Assembly (NCBI RefSeq): GCF_016239305.1
Contig: NZ_JAEHOQ010000010.1
Location: 62,001 to 126,000, forward strand
Origin: Proteus vulgaris
GTDB taxonomy: Bacteria > Pseudomonadota > Gammaproteobacteria > Enterobacterales > Enterobacteriaceae
Direction: 5' to 3'
DNA length: 64,000 bases
Positions 39,631 through 48,729 of the stretch are shown piece after piece; position 1 is the stretch's first letter, and each line of letters begins with the position of its first letter. The notes beneath the pieces are model-generated. The model ran no database searches. It was not told the origin of the DNA and worked only from the letters and a program-made list of their open reading frames with translations. A program made the translations under genes and the position numbers.

Positions 39631-40998
39631 TTAGCTGATAATCTCATAACATGGTTGGTAAGCTGTACCGCCCGGAAGTTTCATTCGATGTTGCTCAACA
39701 AAACCCGCCAATAAAATATCCATGCGACGCATAATTTCACGATCACCATGAATTTTATAAGGGCCGTAAGCTTCAATTGCTTTCATACCCACTTCTTTTA
39801 CGTTACCCGCCACAATACCAGAGAATGCACGACGTAAGTCAGCCGCTAATTTCTCAGGTGATTGATCGGTGCTTAAGTTAAGTGATGCCATATTTTCATG
39901 TGTTGGTTCAAAAGGATGCTGTAAATCAGCATTGATCTTCATTGACCAGTTAAAGCTATAAGCATCCCCTGTGCTACGACGATTATCTTTTACCAAAGGC
40001 ATATATTTTTTCATAATGCGAGCCACTTCAGGTGCATCATCAATAATGATTTGGTAATGGCGTCGAGCCTCGTCACCTAATGTATTTGCGATAAAATCGT
40101 CGAGTACATTAAAGTAATCAGCACTCTCTTTCGGACCAGTTAAAATCAGTGGTAATACTTGATCTTGGTTTTCTGGTGACATAAGAATACCAAGTAGATA
40201 CAGTAATTCTTCAGCAGTCCCCACACCACCAGGAAAAATAATAATACCATGTCCAATACGAACAAAAGATTCCAGACGTTTTTCAATATCTGGCATGATA
40301 ATGAGTTCGTTAACTAATGGATTTGGTGGCTCAGCCGCAATGATAGAAGGTTCTGTCATACCAATGAAACGGCTATTTTTATAACGTTGTTGAGCATGGC
40401 CAACCGCGGCACCTTTCATTGGTGCTTCCATTGCTCCTGGACCACAACCTGTACAAATATTAAGTTCTCGTAGCCCTAATTCGTTACCTACTTTTCGGCC
40501 ATAAAGGTACTCAGTTTCATTGATAGAGTGGCCTCCCCAGCACACAATCATATTAGGATCTTCATCAATGTGAAGGGCTCTAGCATTGCGCAAAATAGAG
40601 AAAATAGTGTTAGTAATGTGAGTGCTATTTTCTAAATTAAGGTGCAGATCACGTTTGGCTGTTGTGATTTGCCCATGAACAAACAAAATGTCACGAAGTA
40701 CAGCAAATAAGTTAGCTTGCAGTGAACGAATAATTTTTCCGTCAACAAAGGCGTCTTCAGGAGGATTGACTAATTCTAATTTCACGCCACGTTCACGGCG
40801 CAGTACGTTAATATCAAAATCTTGGTATTTAGATAACAGTTCTTTACTACTATCAGTAAGGCTACCAGAGTTGAGGACAGCAAGAGAACAATTGCGAAAC
40901 AGTTGGTAAAGATCACTGCTTGCGGTTCTTTTTAGCATATCAACTTCTAGCTGTGAAAGCAGATCCATGGAACCTAATGGGCTGACATGAGTTATCAC
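39631..40998 (-). CDS. ppnN: Pyrimidine/purine nucleotide 5'-monophosphate nucleosidase PpnN
   Basis: PpnN cleaves nucleoside monophosphates to base and ribose 5-phosphate and is stimulated by (p)ppGpp in E. coli. The 455-residue protein (E. coli 454) has the LOG-family fold with [37 protein letters not shown] and the [15 protein letters not shown] active-site motif. The open frame extends 20 codons further, but the family starts at (M)[11 protein letters not shown]. That position is a GTG at 40998 with AAGGAG seven bases upstream, so it is the chosen start. Confidence 0.95.
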   Translation of the reverse strand: MITHVSPLGSMDLLSQLEVDMLKRTASSDLYQLFRNCSLAVLNSGSLTDSSKELLSKYQDFDINVLRRERGVKLELVNPPEDAFVDGKIIRSLQANLFAVLRDILFVHGQITTAKRDLHLNLENSTHITNTIFSILRNARALHIDEDPNMIVCWGGHSINETEYLYGRKVGNELGLRELNICTGCGPGAMEAPMKGAAVGHAQQRYKNSRFIGMTEPSIIAAEPPNPLVNELIIMPDIEKRLESFVRIGHGIIIFPGGVGTAEELLYLLGILMSPENQDQVLPLILTGPKESADYFNVLDDFIANTLGDEARRHYQIIIDDAPEVARIMKKYMPLVKDNRRSTGDAYSFNWSMKINADLQHPFEPTHENMASLNLSTDQSPEKLAADLRRAFSGIVAGNVKEVGMKAIEAYGPYKIHGDREIMRRMDILLAGFVEQHRMKLPGGTAYQPCYEIIS

Positions 40999-41089
40999 GT
41001 AGGACTCCTTTTTCTCCTGAAATAACAAACTGAAGTGCAACTGATCTTGGTATAACACAGATCATATTAACATACAGGCATTATTCCTG

Positions 41090-41935
41090 TTATTGTCTGG
41101 CTAATCGACTGATTTTTGGAACAAACTCACAATTACTACGCCAAGGATTGATATCTAATCCACCACGTCGTGTATATCTTGCGTAAACAGTTAATGTTTC
41201 CGGCGCACAAAATTGCATGATATCGTGAAAAATTCGCTCAACACATTGTTCATGAAATTCATTATGTTGCCTAAATGAGACTAAATAGCGCAACAATTTT
41301 TCACGATCAATTTTTTTGCCTTTATATTGGATAGCAACAGATCCCCAATCTGGTTGATTGGTAATAAGGCAGTTTGATTTTAACAGATGACTGACTAGAG
41401 TTTCTTCAACTTGTGTATCAGTTGTCGATCCGTTTAACCATTGTGTATCAAACTGATAATTATCGATTTCAATGTCTTGTTCATCAATACACTCTCCAGC
41501 AAAATCAACAATAGGTTGTGATGTAAAATGCGAAAGTGGGTAAATAGTTAGATTCACTTTACCTTTAGCACAAGAGGTTAAATCCTTAAGTAAGGTTTTT
41601 TCAACCATATCCCAGTTTTCAAAGCGGGTTTGATTAAAACTATTGAGATATAGTTTAAAGCTTTTAGATTCAATGAGGTTTTCAGTCGTTGCATCTAATT
41701 CAACATGACCAATCGCAACTTGCGGTAACCCTTTGCTATTAAGCCAAGAGAGTTCATACATAGTCCAAATATCACCACCATGAAAAGGTAATTTTTCAGC
41801 AGTTAAAGAAAGTGAATCTCGGTTTAGGCTACGAGGAACGCCTTGTAATAATTCGGCATCATAGTGATCATGATATTGAGTCTTTTTGCCTAAAGATAAT
41901 GTTTCAAGAGATTTATCACCTTGATATAAAGACAT
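41090..41935 (-). CDS. queF: NADPH-dependent 7-cyano-7-deazaguanine reductase QueF
   Basis: QueF reduces preQ0 to preQ1 in queuosine synthesis. The 281-residue protein (E. coli 282) is the long, two-domain T-fold type. The nucleophilic cysteine that forms the thioimide is C189 in [15 protein letters not shown], with the substrate Asp seven residues on. The [17 protein letters not shown] segment holds the conserved Glu and His. It is divergent from syd; ppnN lies downstream, as in E. coli. Confidence 0.96.
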   Translation of the reverse strand: MSLYQGDKSLETLSLGKKTQYHDHYDAELLQGVPRSLNRDSLSLTAEKLPFHGGDIWTMYELSWLNSKGLPQVAIGHVELDATTENLIESKSFKLYLNSFNQTRFENWDMVEKTLLKDLTSCAKGKVNLTIYPLSHFTSQPIVDFAGECIDEQDIEIDNYQFDTQWLNGSTTDTQVEETLVSHLLKSNCLITNQPDWGSVAIQYKGKKIDREKLLRYLVSFRQHNEFHEQCVERIFHDIMQFCAPETLTVYARYTRRGGLDINPWRSNCEFVPKISRLARQ

Positions 41936-42091
41936 AATTTACATCCTAACTTTAACTGAAAATAAAAGAAGGCTAATTATACTATTGAAACATCAATAGT
42001 ATATGAATGCTTTATTTTTGATGCTCTGAATTAACAACATAATCAGGTAACATAAAGGCTAATTTTTATTTAATAGATAAAGCTGATAACC

Positions 42092-42643
42092 ATGATTGAA
42101 AACATTTCCTCTGAATTAAAAGCCTTCACACAAAAATATGTTGAGTTATGGCAAGAAAAATCAGGTTTACCTCCTGCGAGTGAAGATCTCTATGGCGTTC
42201 CTTCCGTTTGTATATCAAGAACAGGCGATGAAGTCGTTTATTGGCTACCTCAACCTTTTGTGGGAACGGATAAACTAGAAAAAGTTGAAAAAGCGATGGG
42301 GATCATTATTCGTCCTGAATTGCACAATTACTTTACCACCCAGTATGCGGGGGATATGCAAGTCCGCTTTAGAGATACACACTTGAGCTTAATCCAAGTT
42401 TGGAGCGAAGAAGATTTTATCCGCTTACAAGAAAATATTATTGGGCATTTGGTGACACAAAAGCGACTGAAATTAACGCCAACTTTATTTATTGGCACAA
42501 CAGATTCAGAAAACGACATAATTTCTGTATGTAATGTTTCAGGTGAAGTCATTCTTGAAACTTTTGGTCAAAAGAAAAGAGAAGTTCTAGCGGAAAATTT
42601 ATCTGTTTTTTTATCAGAATTAGTCGTGGTGTATAGTGAGTGA
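42092..42643 (+). CDS. syd: SecY-interacting protein Syd
   Basis: Syd is a small cytoplasmic protein that associates with the SecY translocon and seems to probe its quality. The 183-residue product (E. coli 181) has the conserved KYVELWQEKSGLPPASEDLYGVPS start and WLPQPF, FTTQYAGDM and LIQVWSEEDF segments. It is divergent from queF. The 462-bp region after it is the csrB locus in E. coli. Confidence 0.94.
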   Translation: MIENISSELKAFTQKYVELWQEKSGLPPASEDLYGVPSVCISRTGDEVVYWLPQPFVGTDKLEKVEKAMGIIIRPELHNYFTTQYAGDMQVRFRDTHLSLIQVWSEEDFIRLQENIIGHLVTQKRLKLTPTLFIGTTDSENDIISVCNVSGEVILETFGQKKREVLAENLSVFLSELVVVYSE

Positions 42644-42666
42644 TGTAGTCCTAAAACTATTCTCTG

Positions 42667-42684
42667 TGTGAGATATATCTTACA
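42667..42684 (+). promoter_or_regulatory. UvrY (GacA-type) binding site upstream of csrB
   Basis: TGTGAGATATATCTTACA is an 18-bp near-perfect inverted repeat that fits the GacA/UvrY consensus TGTAAG-N6-CTTACA with one change. In E. coli a matching 18-bp site far upstream of csrB (about 200 bp from the start) binds UvrY. Here it lies 163-219 bp before the two candidate csrB starts. Confidence 0.8.
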
Positions 42685-42837
42685 AAAAAAGAGCCTGTTT
42701 TTTTAGATATTGTACTCTTGTATAAGAGTGAATTTGATTTATTTAAGTAGAGCAATAACTTAATAACCCATTGTTTTTATTTATAGTTATTTCTATTTAA
42801 TTGCCTTTGTTTTGTGGGTTGTTTAACTAATCATTTA

Positions 42838-43043
42838 TTGGCATTCTACGTTCACCAACTAAAGGACTGCTTGGTGGCCGATATAATGTTAAGTAATCAA
42901 GGGCACAGGAAATAGGATATTTCCATTAATGTGGATACAGACTTAATCACAGGGATAGATAAAACGGTCTTGCTTGGATGCATGTGTTGTACAGACAGCT
43001 ATTTTTCTTGTCTAAAAGGAGTTTCGGCTCCTTTTATTTTTTT
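42838..43043 (+). ncRNA. csrB: Short CsrB-like RNA (CsrA-sequestering)
   Basis: This position and strand, between syd and yqcC, is that of E. coli csrB. Several GGA motifs are present and at least three are in hairpin loops: CACCAA-loop AAAGGA-TTGGTG (42853-42876), GGAAAT-AGGAT-ATTTCC (42908-42924) and ATTAA-loop TGGA-TTAAT (42925-42947). More GGA/GGGA triplets follow at 42952, 42976 and 43018. The 3' end is an intrinsic terminator. Two starts are possible: TTGCCT-17 bp-TAACTA (42801-42829) gives about 205 nt, and the perfect TATAAT at 42882-42887 gives about 150 nt. Both are far shorter than the 369 nt of E. coli CsrB. The 5' end is uncertain. Confidence 0.78.
43014..43043 (+). terminator. 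Terminator of the csrB-like RNA
   Basis: AAAAGGAG pairs with CTCCTTTT around a TTTCGG loop and is followed by ATTTTTTTA. It marks the 3' end of the RNA and shields yqcC. Confidence 0.9.
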
Positions 43044-43105
43044 ATTTGTTTTCTGCTATTCCATCCCAATGTTATCCTTATTCGTAAGTTTTATATAAGG
43101 AACAC

Positions 43106-43432
43106 ATGATGACACCAGAACAACGCATTTTAGCGAAATTGCTCTTAATCGAAGAAGAGATGAAGAACATTGAACTATGGCAATTAGGAGCACCAACTGA
43201 GCAAGCGTTTGAAAGCACTGAACCTTTTTGTATTGATACAATGAGTGCTCACGAATGGTTACAATGGGTATTGATTCCGCGGTTGTCATCAATGATTAAA
43301 AACGAGATACCATTACCTAATTCATTTGCAATCACACCTTATTACGAAGAAGCATTCAAAGATGATGAGAGTCGCGACTTTACTGATTTACTCAATCATT
43401 TGCGTGAACTTGACGCAATATTTAAATCATAA
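43106..43432 (+). CDS. yqcC: YqcC family protein (DUF446)
   Basis: A 108-residue cytoplasmic protein (E. coli 109) with the family segments LLLIEEEMKNIELW, AFESTEPFCIDTM and EWLQWVLIPRLSSMI. The function is unknown; it travels with truC in enterobacteria. ATAAGGAACAC precedes its ATG. truC begins 8 bp downstream, so the two share an operon. Confidence 0.93.
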   Translation: MMTPEQRILAKLLLIEEEMKNIELWQLGAPTEQAFESTEPFCIDTMSAHEWLQWVLIPRLSSMIKNEIPLPNSFAITPYYEEAFKDDESRDFTDLLNHLRELDAIFKS

Positions 43433-43440
43433 GGCCGACA

Positions 43441-44205
43441 ATGCTAGATATTATTTATCAAGATGAATATCTTGTTGCGGTGAATAAACCTGCTGGTTGG
43501 CTTGTTCACCGTAGTTGGCTTGATAGACATGAAACCGTGTTTGTGATGCAAACACTGAGAGATCAAATAGGGCAACACGTTTTTCCTGTACACCGCTTAG
43601 ATAGACCTACATCTGGCGTTCTATTAATGGCGCTATCTTCTGATGTTGCTAGAGCTCTTTCTCAATCTTTTGAGCAACATAAAACAGAAAAAATTTACCA
43701 TGCTGTTGTCAGAGGATATGTTGAAGAAGCGTTAGTGATTGATAGCCCTTTAGTGGAGGAGTTAGATAAAATTGCAGACAAATTTGCAACTCAACCACCA
43801 CAAATTCAAGAATGTGTAACACATTGTCAGCCATTAGCAACCGTTGAAAAAGAGGTTGCGATTGGGCGCTATCCTACATCTCGATTTAGTTTATTAGAAT
43901 TGCGTCCTGAAACCGGTCGTAAGCATCAATTACGTCGCCATATGTCTCACATTCGCCACCCAATTATTGGCGATACTGCTCATGGGGATTTACGTCAAAA
44001 CCGTGGTGTTGTAAATCATTTTCAATCTCATCGCTTGATGTTACATGCAAGCCATCTAAACTTAATTCATCCAATCACATTGCAACCGCTTAATTTAGTG
44101 GCGAAATGGGATCTCCCTTGGCAACACCTTATTAATCAATTTGGTTGGCGTGGATTAAGACCTGAATTAGAGCAGTATGGTGAAGATTTAGCTCACCACT
44201 TTTAA
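43441..44205 (+). CDS. truC: tRNA pseudouridine(65) synthase TruC
   Basis: TruC forms pseudouridine at position 65 in the T stem of some tRNAs. The 254-residue protein (E. coli 260) is a RluA-family synthase with AVNKPAGWLVHRSWLD, the catalytic-Asp motif HRLDRPTSGVLLMAL near residues 53-67, and ETGRKHQLRRHMSHI. It follows yqcC by 8 bp. In E. coli yqcA comes next; here ptsG and a decayed gene are in between. Confidence 0.95.
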   Translation: MLDIIYQDEYLVAVNKPAGWLVHRSWLDRHETVFVMQTLRDQIGQHVFPVHRLDRPTSGVLLMALSSDVARALSQSFEQHKTEKIYHAVVRGYVEEALVIDSPLVEELDKIADKFATQPPQIQECVTHCQPLATVEKEVAIGRYPTSRFSLLELRPETGRKHQLRRHMSHIRHPIIGDTAHGDLRQNRGVVNHFQSHRLMLHASHLNLIHPITLQPLNLVAKWDLPWQHLINQFGWRGLRPELEQYGEDLAHHF

Positions 44206-44353
44206 TTCCTTTCTTACTCTGAATATTAATTTCGATATGTGACTATCAAGGCTTTTTTACTTAAGTCTTGATGGTTTGCGCAAATTTATAGTCTCTATTA
44301 ACTATTTGTAAAATATATAATTCTACAATTCGATCTGATTACATGTATTGAAA

Positions 44354-44369
44354 CGTGACAGCTATCATG
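44354..44369 (+). promoter_or_regulatory. CRP site upstream of ptsG
   Basis: CGTGACAGCTATCATG fits TGTGA-N6-TCACA at seven of ten core positions. Its sequence and its place just before the Mlc site resemble the E. coli ptsG promoter, where the CRP site reads close to CGTGATAGCCGTCA. Confidence 0.72.
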
Positions 44370-44383
44370 TATTCACTAAGCGA

Positions 44384-44406
44384 TTTATTTTATGATGTAA
44401 AATAAA
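44384..44406 (+). promoter_or_regulatory. Mlc operator of ptsG
   Basis: A perfect 9-bp inverted repeat, TTTATTTTA and TAAAATAAA, with a 5-bp centre. The E. coli ptsG Mlc site, as I recall it (TTATTTTACTCTG then TGTAATAAATAA), has the same arms. Mlc would repress ptsG without glucose and be titrated away by EIICB during glucose transport. Confidence 0.8.
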
Positions 44407-44507
44407 TAAGGCTTATTATTAGATAAGTTTATGAAATAAAGCCCACGCTACTTTAAACAAATAAAAAACTTACAACATATAAAACCCACATTCCGGGAGT
44501 CTGCTTG

Positions 44508-45959
44508 ATGTTTAAAAACCTATTTGTTGTTTTACAAAAAATCGGAAAGTCCTTAATGTTACCGGTATCTGTACTACCTATTGCCGGTATTTTATTAGGG
44601 GTTGGTTCCGCAGATCTTTCATGGATCCCTTATTCTGTTTCTCAAGTTATGGCAGAAGCGGGTGGTTCAGTTTTCTCTAACATGCCACTTATTTTTGCCA
44701 TTGGTGTTGCGTTAGGTTTTACCAATAATGACGGGGTATCAGCACTAGCTTCTGTAGTAGCTTACGGCATTATGTCTAAAACCATGATAGTGGTTGCCCC
44801 TTGGGTTTTAGGACTTTCGCCAGCTGAAATTGAGGCTCAGCATCTTACTGATACTGGTGTGTTAGGGGGGATTATTGCAGGTATTATTGCTGCCTCCATG
44901 TTTAACCGCTTCTATCGCATCAAATTACCTGAGTATTTAGGATTCTTTGCGGGTAAGCGTTTTGTTCCTATTATTTCGGGCTTAATTGCTATTTTTGTTG
45001 GGATTATCTTAGCTTTTATTTGGCCTCCTATCGGTACAGCTATCCAACGTTTTTCTGAATGGGCTGCTTATCAAAACCCTGCTGTTGCTTTTGGTATTTA
45101 CGGTGTTGTGGAGCGTGGATTAGTGCCATTTGGTTTACACCACATCTGGAATGTACCGTTCCAAATGCAAGTGGGTGAATATGTAAATAGTGCTGGACAA
45201 GTATTCCATGGTGATATTCCTCGCTATATGGCTGGTGACCCAACAGCGGGTATGTTATCAGGTGGTTTTTTATTTAAGATGTTTGGATTACCTGCAGCGG
45301 CCATTGCTATTTGGCATTCAGCACGCCCTGAGAATCGTGTAAAAGTGGGTGGTATCATGATTTCTGCGGCATTAACTGCCTTCTTAACAGGGATCACTGA
45401 GCCTATTGAGTTCTCATTTATGTTCGTTGCTCCAATCCTTTATGTTATTCATGCTATTTTGGCTGGTTTAGCATTTGTCATTTGTATCTTGTTAGGTATG
45501 CGTGATGGTACAAGTTTCTCTCATGGTTTGATCGACTTTATCGTATTAAGTGGTAATAGCAGCAAGCTATATCTGTTCCCTATTATTGGCATACTCTATG
45601 CGATAACTTACTACTCTATTTTCCGTTTTTTAATTGTGAAACTAAACCTGAAAACACCAGGTCGAGAAGTTGAAGATAAAAACGCAAAACAAGCGGATAA
45701 AAGCGCGATGGGACAATCTTTAGTTGCTGCTTTTGGTGGTCAAGACAATATCAGTAGTTTAGATGCATGTATCACACGCTTACGCATTGGCGTGAAAGAG
45801 ATTGATAAGGTTGATCGTGATGAATTGAAAAGATTGGGCGCTGCTGGTGTAGTCGTTGTCGGCTCTGGTATTCAAGCAATTTTTGGTCCTAAGTCAGATA
45901 ATCTAAAAACTGAAATGGATGAATATATTCGGTCTTTGAACACGACTGAACAAGAATAA
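44508..45959 (+). CDS. ptsG: Glucose-specific PTS enzyme IIBC, PtsG
   Basis: PtsG imports glucose and phosphorylates it to glucose 6-phosphate. The 483-residue protein begins [20 protein letters not shown] and has the EIIC membrane domain (ten or so hydrophobic segments, with [15 protein letters not shown]), a linker with the LKTPGRE motif and the C-terminal EIIB domain with phospho-cysteine C421 in [13 protein letters not shown] lies one codon upstream, but ATG at 44508 with GGGAG is the family start. CRP and Mlc sites precede it and a terminator follows, so it is a self-contained unit. In E. coli ptsG is elsewhere, next to holB and ycfH. Confidence 0.96.
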   Translation: MFKNLFVVLQKIGKSLMLPVSVLPIAGILLGVGSADLSWIPYSVSQVMAEAGGSVFSNMPLIFAIGVALGFTNNDGVSALASVVAYGIMSKTMIVVAPWVLGLSPAEIEAQHLTDTGVLGGIIAGIIAASMFNRFYRIKLPEYLGFFAGKRFVPIISGLIAIFVGIILAFIWPPIGTAIQRFSEWAAYQNPAVAFGIYGVVERGLVPFGLHHIWNVPFQMQVGEYVNSAGQVFHGDIPRYMAGDPTAGMLSGGFLFKMFGLPAAAIAIWHSARPENRVKVGGIMISAALTAFLTGITEPIEFSFMFVAPILYVIHAILAGLAFVICILLGMRDGTSFSHGLIDFIVLSGNSSKLYLFPIIGILYAITYYSIFRFLIVKLNLKTPGREVEDKNAKQADKSAMGQSLVAAFGGQDNISSLDACITRLRIGVKEIDKVDRDELKRLGAAGVVVVGSGIQAIFGPKSDNLKTEMDEYIRSLNTTEQE

Positions 45960-45980
45960 ATTATTTTTGATTGAATTATA

Positions 45981-46017
45981 AAAACACTCTTATGTGTAGA
46001 CATGGAGTGTTTTTTTT
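45981..46017 (+). terminator. Terminator after ptsG
   Basis: AAAACACTC pairs with GAGTGTTTT and is followed by a long T run, 22 bp after the ptsG stop. Confidence 0.88.
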
Positions 46018-46082
46018 ATTGAAATAATATAGATGATAATTATGTAATTCTCTTAGATATTAAACTGAATCTAGGAGGAAGT

Positions 46083-46742
46083 ATGAAATCAACATTATCA
46101 ATAGTAAATAATACAAATAAAAATTTCGTACTCTTACTAGAAGATAGCAAAAAGGTCTATTTTGAAGAAAAAGCTCTATTTTCATTTATAAAATATAAAA
46201 GTGAAGAACTGAAAATATTCAATAAAGTTAATAACTTTATATTTTCAAAATTTAATTATTAGTGATATTGATGAAAAGAAAAAAAAGAATAGCCATGTTC
46301 AAAGAACATAATTTTAATATTATTTATGAGGGAGATATAAACTCTTTACAATAAATAAGGATGACGTTGATTTAAAAAAGTACTTTTTGATAAAATAAGA
46401 GAGGTTTCTTCTCAATTGTACCTTTATTATGGATCACTAGAAAATCCTAAGGGACTCTTCTTTAGAATGTATAACTATTTGTTCCTTAATAAGTATCAAG
46501 AAAAACAAAAGAAAAGTAATAATGCCTTTAATAAATTAAATATTTTATATAAAAATTTGTTCTATTTGTTGCAATCTAAAGATTTTAAAAATAATTCACT
46601 ACCTAAGTGGGCTTGTAAATTAGTGGCTAAAACAATAAATGGATCTATACCTATGAATGATGTTTTTTGGCGATTATCTAAAGAGCGAACAGAATGGAAT
46701 AAAATTTATAAAGAATTTACTCTTGAGGAAGAAGAGGCATAA
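46083..46742 (+). pseudogene. Decayed orphan gene, multiple frameshifts
   Basis: A strong ribosome binding site (AGGAGG) precedes the ATG at 46083, but the frame stops after 59 residues at 46262. Coding-like sequence continues in other frames: ISDIDEKKK (frame of 46258), RIAMFKEHNFNIIYEGDINS (within 46271-46354), then TINKDDVDLKK (46348-46380), then VLFDKIREVSSQLYLYYG and on to the stop at 46742, where about 108 more residues are open. Each switch can be explained by one base gained or lost in a short homopolymer, and the net shift is zero. The joined product would be about 220 residues, charged and rich in Lys, Asn and Phe. I do not recognise it. It is much more AT-rich than its neighbours. 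Confidence 0.6.
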
Positions 46743-46807
46743 TTTGTATATTGATAACGGTAGTATGTGGCTTTCTATACTTATTGATAGATGAAATAGA
46801 GGATATT

Positions 46808-47251
46808 ATGGCTAAAATCGGCATTTTTGTTGGTACAGTTTATGGAAATGCATTAGCGGTTGCTGAAGAAGCTCAACGTATTTTACTTGAGCATAAACAC
46901 CAAGCTAATATTTATGAAGACGGTACTCTTGCGGATTGGGAAAAATATTCGACTGTATTAGTGATAACATCGAGCACAGGGCAAGGGGATTTACCTGATA
47001 CTATCGCACCTTTATTTCATGAACTGCATGATAATTTGGGGTATCAGCCACACTTAAGTTACGGCTTAATTGCTTTAGGTGACAGTAGCTATGACCATTT
47101 TTGTGGTGCTGGTATGCAATTTGAAGCGCTATTACAAGAACATCAAGCAAAGCGCATTGGAGAGATATTAAAAATAGACGGTATGGATGTCGCAGAACCA
47201 GAAGTATTTGCAATAGATTGGATAGAGGATTGGGTTAGTCAATTAGGTTAA
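46808..47251 (+). CDS. yqcA: Short-chain flavodoxin YqcA
   Basis: An FMN-binding flavodoxin of 147 residues (E. coli 149) with phosphate loop VGTVYGNALAVAEEA near residues 8-22, TSSTGQGDLPD and GLIALGDSSYDHFCGAG. The electron partner is not established. An in-frame extension to 46751 exists, but the family starts MAKIGIFVGT, so ATG 46808 is chosen; GAGGATATT precedes it. In E. coli it follows truC directly. A strong terminator separates it from the convergent yaeH. Confidence 0.94.
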   Translation: MAKIGIFVGTVYGNALAVAEEAQRILLEHKHQANIYEDGTLADWEKYSTVLVITSSTGQGDLPDTIAPLFHELHDNLGYQPHLSYGLIALGDSSYDHFCGAGMQFEALLQEHQAKRIGEILKIDGMDVAEPEVFAIDWIEDWVSQLG

Positions 47252-47314
47252 ATGAGAAAATAATTTGATAAATCTAATTAGTTAATACAGAAATGAGTAA
47301 AGTGTTATATTTTT

Positions 47315-47357
47315 AAATACCGCTTATTTCCATTTTATCAGTAAATAAGCGGTATTT
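47315..47357. terminator. Bidirectional terminator between yqcA and yaeH
   Basis: AAATACCGCTTATTT (47315-47329) and AAATAAGCGGTATTT (47343-47357) form a perfect 15-bp stem with a 13-nt loop, with T runs at both ends for the two converging transcripts. It lies at the junction of two segments that are far apart in E. coli. Confidence 0.9.
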
Positions 47358-47413
47358 TATGTAAAACTAACGTCTTAAATCGACTAAAATTGATTAGTCT
47401 TTGTGTTATATTA

Positions 47414-47800
47414 TTAACGGCGGGTCAGTTTTTCTAAATCTGCTTCAATTTCAGCAATTTTATTTGCGACAACATGCTCAAGATGGCGTAAATCGTCCAG
47501 AATTTTATGTTTTAAATCGACTTCTACTTGGTCTTGTTGGCAAATTTTATCTAATTCTTCAATAACATAACGTAAGTTAGTATTGATTTCATTTACTTCT
47601 TTAAAACCTTGCCCTGATTGACCATCAGCAATCGTTTTACGTTGACGCGGATATTTAAATTTTACGCTTTTTGCAAAGAATTCACCTTTGTCTTTGCGAA
47701 AATAGATTTTTAAAATATCGTTGTTAGCTTCTTGGCGTAGGGTATAGCGGTCAATATCTTCAGGATGCGGGATCCCTAAATTTTTTAAATTATCGTACAT
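47414..47800 (-). CDS. yaeH: YaeH, UPF0325 family protein
   Basis: A 128-residue cytoplasmic protein, the same length as E. coli YaeH, starting [20 protein letters not shown] and with [25 protein letters not shown]. The C-terminal half is likely to be helical and coiled. The function is not known. It lies downstream of dapD on the same strand, as in E. coli, where yaeI is in between. Confidence 0.94.
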   Translation of the reverse strand: MYDNLKNLGIPHPEDIDRYTLRQEANNDILKIYFRKDKGEFFAKSVKFKYPRQRKTIADGQSGQGFKEVNEINTNLRYVIEELDKICQQDQVEVDLKHKILDDLRHLEHVVANKIAEIEADLEKLTRR

Positions 47801-47870
47801 ATATTGGCACCTGATAGAAAAATGAGTGAAAGAATAGCGAACAGAATTAATTCTATCCGCTGTTCTTATA

Positions 47871-48695
47871 TTAGTCGATAGTTCTTAACAATTCATTAAT
47901 ACCAACTTTCCCACGTGTTTTAGCATCCACTTTTTTCACGATCACAGCACAGTACAGGCTATAACTTCCATCTTTAGACGGTAAATTACCTGAAACAACG
48001 ACAGAGCCAGCGGGTACTCGGCCATAATGTACTTCGCCCGTCTCTCTGTCATAAATCTTGGTACTTTGGCCAATATAAACGCCCATTGAAATAACCGCGC
48101 CTTCTTCAACAATAACGCCTTCAACAATTTCAGAACGTGCGCCAATAAAGCAGTTATCTTCAATAATGGTTGGGTTTGCTTGTAATGGCTCTAAGACACC
48201 GCCAATTCCTACACCGCCAGAGAGATGAACATTTTTACCTATTTGAGCACATGAACCTACTGTTGCCCATGTATCAACCATACTACCTTCATCGACATAA
48301 GCACCGATATTAACGTAAGAAGGCATTAAAACAGTATTTCGAGCAATATAAGCACCTTGCCTAACGGCTGCTGGAGGGACAACACGAAAACCTTCTTTTT
48401 CAAAACGAGCTTGGTCATAATTAGCAAATTTCATAGGTACTTTGTCAAAATAGCGACTTTCACTACCGTCTATCACTTGATTGTGATTAATACGAAAAGA
48501 GAGTAGAACTGCTTTTTTTAACCATTGATGAGTCACCCACTGACCGTCAACTTTTTCCGCCACTCGCAGTTTTCCGCTGTCTAGTTGTGCAATAACGTTA
48601 TTAATTGCATCACGAATATGAGGCTCAACGTTGTTTGGAGTGATATCTGCGCGATGTTCAAAGGCGTTATCAATAATAGATTGTAATGCTTGCAT
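47871..48695 (-). CDS. dapD: Tetrahydrodipicolinate N-succinyltransferase DapD
   Basis: DapD transfers succinyl from succinyl-CoA to tetrahydrodipicolinate in the lysine/diaminopimelate pathway. The 274-residue protein equals E. coli DapD in length. It has an N-terminal helical domain, then a left-handed beta helix of hexapeptide repeats with [20 protein letters not shown] and [12 protein letters not shown], and ends [15 protein letters not shown] one codon upstream (48698) is open, but the ATG at 48695 fits the family. It follows glnD by 34 bp. Confidence 0.97.
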   Translation of the reverse strand: MQALQSIIDNAFEHRADITPNNVEPHIRDAINNVIAQLDSGKLRVAEKVDGQWVTHQWLKKAVLLSFRINHNQVIDGSESRYFDKVPMKFANYDQARFEKEGFRVVPPAAVRQGAYIARNTVLMPSYVNIGAYVDEGSMVDTWATVGSCAQIGKNVHLSGGVGIGGVLEPLQANPTIIEDNCFIGARSEIVEGVIVEEGAVISMGVYIGQSTKIYDRETGEVHYGRVPAGSVVVSGNLPSKDGSYSLYCAVIVKKVDAKTRGKVGINELLRTID

Positions 48696-48729
48696 CAATA
48701 GTATTTCCTATATGTATTGTCGTGGGTTC

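Noticed and set aside
40999-41058. N-terminal extension of PpnN by 20 residues.
   Set aside because: The family starts at the GTG at 40998, which has a perfect AAGGAG site; the extension has no counterpart.
44228-44275. ATCAAG/CTTGAT stem after truC as a terminator.
   Set aside because: The stem has only 6 bp, a long loop and no T run behind it.
46751-46807. N-terminal hydrophobic extension of YqcA.
   Set aside because: Flavodoxins of this family begin at MAKIGIFVGT; the extension has no binding site and looks like non-coding DNA in frame.
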